Made by a program: the position numbers and the translations under genes
In this document: in pieces, positions 60,953 to 64,000 of the stretch
Position numbering within the stretch: position 1 is the stretch's first letter
Layout of the letters: every line of letters begins with the position of its first letter
Notes under the pieces: model-generated
The model's database searches: none
What the model saw: only the letters and a program-made list of their open reading frames with translations
What the model was told of the DNA's origin: nothing
From: Elephas maximus indicus
Lineage: Eukaryota; Chordata; Mammalia; Proboscidea; Elephantidae
NCBI RefSeq assembly: GCF_024166365.1
Contig: NC_064827.1
Coordinates: 75,965,135 to 76,029,134, forward strand
Length of the DNA: 64,000 bases
Direction: 5' to 3'

Positions 60953-61623
60953 AAAAAGCTGGAAATAGAACTACCATATGATGCAATAATCCCACTCCTT
61001 GGAATATGGCCTAGAGAAATAAGAGCCCTCACATGAATAGATACATGCATACCCATGTTCCTTGCAGTACTGTTCAAAATAGCAAAAAGGTGGAAAAAAT
61101 CTAAATGCCCATCAACGGGGCGAATGGATAAACAAAGTATATTCACACAATGGACTACTACGCAACGATAAACAAAAAGGATGAATCTATGAAATATCTC
61201 ATAAATATGGAAGAATCTGGAAAGCATTATGCTAAGTGAAATTAGTTGCAAAGGACAAATATTGTATGAAGGCCACTATTATAAGAACTCAAGAAAAACA
61301 GAAGAAAACATTCTTTGATGATTACAAGGGTGGGGGAAGAGTATTCACTAATTAGACAGTAGAGAAGAATTATTTTCAGGTGAAGGCAAAGATAACACAC
61401 AATACAGGAGACATTAGCACAACTGGGCTAAACCAAAAGCAAAGATGTTTCCTAAATACAACCAAACACTACAACGGACAGAGTAGCAGGGGGAGGGTTC
61501 TGGGTACCATGGTTTCTGTAGACATCTAGGTTAGCTGGCATAACAAACTTCCTTAACAAAATGTTCTGCAACCAATTTCAGTGAGTGGTGTCTGGGGTCT
61601 TAAAAGCTAGCAAGTAGCCACCT
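60953..61623 (+). mobile_element. L1-C part 3: ORF2 tail and part of 3' UTR
   Basis: Resumes with GCTGGAAATAGAACTACC and follows the ORF2 C-terminus, then 3' UTR to 'gtctggggtcttaaaagctagcaag', where the RTE begins. The rest of the 3' UTR is presumably beyond the RTE, off the window. Confidence 0.85.
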
Positions 61624-64000
61624 GTTGTTGTTGTTGTTTGGTGCTGTAGAGTCGGTTCCGACTCATAGCAGCCCTATGCACAACAGAACGAAACACTACT
61701 CGGTCCTGCGCCAACCTTAAAATTGTTGTTATGCTTGAGCCCATTGTTGTAGCCACTGTGTCAATCCACCTCGTTGAGGGTATTCCTCTTTTCTGCTGAC
61801 CCCGTACTCTGGCAAGCATGATGTCCTTCTCCAGGGACTCATCCCTCCTGACAACATGTCCAAAGTATGTAAGACGCAGTCTCGCCATCCTTGCCCCTAA
61901 GGTGCATTTTGGCCACACTTCTTCTAAGACAGATTTGTTCGAGCTTCTGGCAGTCCATGGTATAGACGTCAACTCTTCTTCGGTCTTCCTTACTCATTGT
62001 CCAGCTTTCACATGCACATGATGTGATTGAAAATACCATGGCTTGGGTCAGGTGCACCTTAGTCTTCAGGGTGACATCTTTGCTCTTCAACACTTTGAAG
62101 AGGTCCTTTGCAGCAGATTTGCCCAATGCAATGTGTCTTTTGATTTCTTGACTGCTGCTTCCATGGCTGTTGATTGTAGATCCAAGTAAAATGAAATCCT
62201 TGATAACTTCAATCTTTTCTCCGTTCATCATGATGTTGCTCATTGGTACAGAGTTGTGAGGATTTTTGTTTTCTTTATGTTGAGGTGTAATCCATACTGA
62301 AGGCTGTGGTCTTTGATCTTCATTAGTAAGTGCTTCAAGTCCTCTTCACTTTCAGCAAACAAGGTTGTGTCATCTGCATAACACAGGTTGTTAATGAGTC
62401 TTCCTCCAATCCTGATGCCCTGTTCTTCTTCATATAGTCCAGCCTCTCGTATTATTTGTTCAGTGTACAGATTAAATAGGTATGGTGAAAGAATACAACC
62501 CTGACGCACACCTTTCCTGACTTTAAACCAATCAGTATCCCCTTGTTCTGTCCGAACAACTGCCTCTTGATCTATGTAAAGGTTCCTCATGAGCACAATT
62601 AAGTGTTCTGGAATTCCCATTCTTTGTAGTGTTACCTAGAGTTGGTTATGATCCACACAGTCGAATGCCTTTGCATAGTCAATAACACACAGGTAAACAT
62701 CCTTCTGGTATTCTCTGCTTTCAGCCAGGATCCATCTGACATCAGCAATGATATCCCTGGTTCCACATCCTCTTCTGAAACCGGCTGGAATTTCTGGCAG
62801 TCCCCCTTCAATAAATTGTTGCAGCAATTTTTGAATGATCTTCAGCAAAATTTTGCTTGCGTGTGATATTAATGATATTGTTCTATAATTTCCACATTCG
62901 GTTGGATCACTTTTCTTGGGAATAGGCATAAATATGGATCTCTTCCAGTCAGTTGGCCAGGAAGCTGCCTTCCATATTTCTTGGCATAGACGAGTGAGCA
63001 CCTTCAGCGCTGCATCTGTTTGTTGAAACATCTCAATTGATGTTCCATCAGTTCCTGGAGCCTTGTTTTTTGCCAGTGCCTTCTTTTCAGAGCAGCGTGG
63101 ACTTCTTCCTTCAGTACCATCGGTTCCTGATCATATGCCATCTCTTGAAATGTTTGAATATCGACTAATTCTTTTTGGTATAATGACTCTGTGTACTCCT
63201 TACATTTTCTTTTGATGCTTCCTGCGTCATTTAATATTTTCCCCATGGAATCCTTCAGTATTGCAACTGGAGGCTTGAATTTTTTCCTCAGTTCTTTCAG
63301 TTTGAGAAACGCCGAGCGTGTTCTTCCGTTTTGGTTTTCCATGTCCAGCTCTTTGCACATGTCATTATAATAGTTTACTTTGTCTTCTTGAGAGGCCCAT
63401 TGAAATCTTCTGTTCAGTTCTTTTACTTTATCAATTCTTCCTTTTGCTGTAGCTGCTCAACGCTCAAGAGTAAGTTTCAGAGTCTCCTCAGACATCCATC
63501 TTGGTCTTTTCTTTCTTTCCTGCTTTTCAGTGACCTCTTGCTTTCTTCATGGATGATGTCCTTGATATCATTCCACAACTCATCTGGTCTTCGGTCACTA
63601 GTGTTCAATGTGTCAAATCTATTCTTCAGACGGTCTCTAAATTCAGGTGGGATATACTCAAGGTCGTATTTTGGCTCTCGTGGACCTGCTCTGATTTTCT
63701 TCAGTTTCAGCTTGAACTTGCATATGAGCAATTGATGGTCTGTTCCACAGTTGGCCCCTGGCCTTGTTCTGACTGATGATATTGAGCTTTTCCATCGTCT
63801 CTTTCCACAGATGTAGTCAATTTGATTTCTGTGTGTTCCATCTGGCGAGGTCCATGTGTACAGTCGCCGTTTATGTTGGTGAAAGAAGGTATTTGCAATG
63901 AAGAAGTCGTTGGTCTTGCAAAATTCTACATCACTCGATTTTCAGCATTGTTTCTATCACCAAGGCCATATTTTCCAACTACTGATCCTTCTTTATTTCC
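61624..64000 (-). mobile_element. RTE-clade LINE (RTE1-like), 3' portion
   Basis: Minus-strand non-LTR element with a (CAA)n end at 61624-61638, running off the right edge. The coding remnants are RTE-type (BovB relatives). It interrupts the L1-C 3' UTR. Its 3' end shares about 50 bases with the AfroSINE tail. Confidence 0.92.
61640..63960 (-). pseudogene. RTE endonuclease/RT remnant
   Basis: In order on the minus strand: the endonuclease end (…THRNQIDYICGKRRW…, GTDHQLL) near 63720-63890, a linker, RT fingers (PIPKKSDPTECGNYRTISL, VIDYAKAFDCVDHNQL) at 62636-63031, RQGCILSPYLFNLY and YADDTTLF at 62240-62620, and the C-terminal domain (…WTMSKEDRRRVDVYTMDCQ…) to 61640. A TAG at 62636-62638 and frame changes near 63020, 62242 and 61900 and in the linker inactivate it. 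The RT catalytic YADD is intact. Confidence 0.9.

Noticed and set aside
1-64000. CRISPR arrays, operons, prophage or bacterial systems
   Set aside because: The window is mammalian with spliced exons, SINEs and LINEs; none of these is expected and no regular spaced repeat was seen.

Overview
This window is mammalian nuclear DNA from an afrotherian, most probably an elephant or another paenungulate. The evidence is the repeat content: AfroSINEs in two length classes (one lacking the middle segment, as I recall for the hyrax/sirenian/elephant subfamily), an RTE LINE whose 3' end resembles the AfroSINE tail, and an LTR family that resembles MaLR (MLT1-like) but differs from the human consensus as I remember it. 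It is not a prokaryotic or viral window; most open frames are noise or transposon relics.

Two host genes are present, both on the minus strand. (1) GOLGA1 (golgin-97): its first coding exon (6562-6732) and its CpG-island promoter (about 8230-8945, with NRF1 and ETS motifs); the rest of the gene lies to the left of the window. (2) SCAI (suppressor of cancer cell invasion): its last four coding exons (36944-37016, 33602-33775, 33312-33412, 18568-18714), with matching splice phases, and a long 3' UTR running towards about 9.8 kb. SCAI therefore ends roughly 1 kb upstream of the GOLGA1 promoter, matching the gene order I remember from human 9q33.3. No further SCAI exon was found between 37.0 and 64.0 kb, so the next upstream intron is at least 27 kb.

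Layout: 1-6.5 kb is a GOLGA1 intron holding a 5'-truncated L1, an antisense L2 split by a complete two-LTR MaLR element, and an AfroSINE. 6.5-9 kb is the GOLGA1 5' end. 9.8-18.6 kb is the SCAI terminal exon, with MIR, L2 and AfroSINE fragments embedded in the UTR. 18.7-33.3 kb is an intron with a full-length L1 (L1-B, flanked by a 15-bp target-site duplication) dropped into an older L1/HAL1. 33.8-36.9 kb is an intron with a DNA-transposon fragment, L2, MIR and a striking 36-bp inverted repeat. 37-64 kb is the large intron, dominated by old L1, two LTR insertions, L2, paired AfroSINEs, HAL1, and a nest in which one L1 (L1-C) has been broken by L1-E, L1-D and an RTE.

No coding LINE is intact. 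L1-B lacks the reverse-transcriptase core, L1-D lacks the end of the endonuclease and has an altered catalytic motif, and the RTE carries a stop and several frameshifts. I see no undescribed gene system. The most interesting signals are the nested insertion history, the tandem monomers in the L1 5' regions, the unassigned hairpin at 35961-36108, the shared AfroSINE/RTE tail, and the cluster of Pumilio-type motifs in the SCAI 3' UTR.
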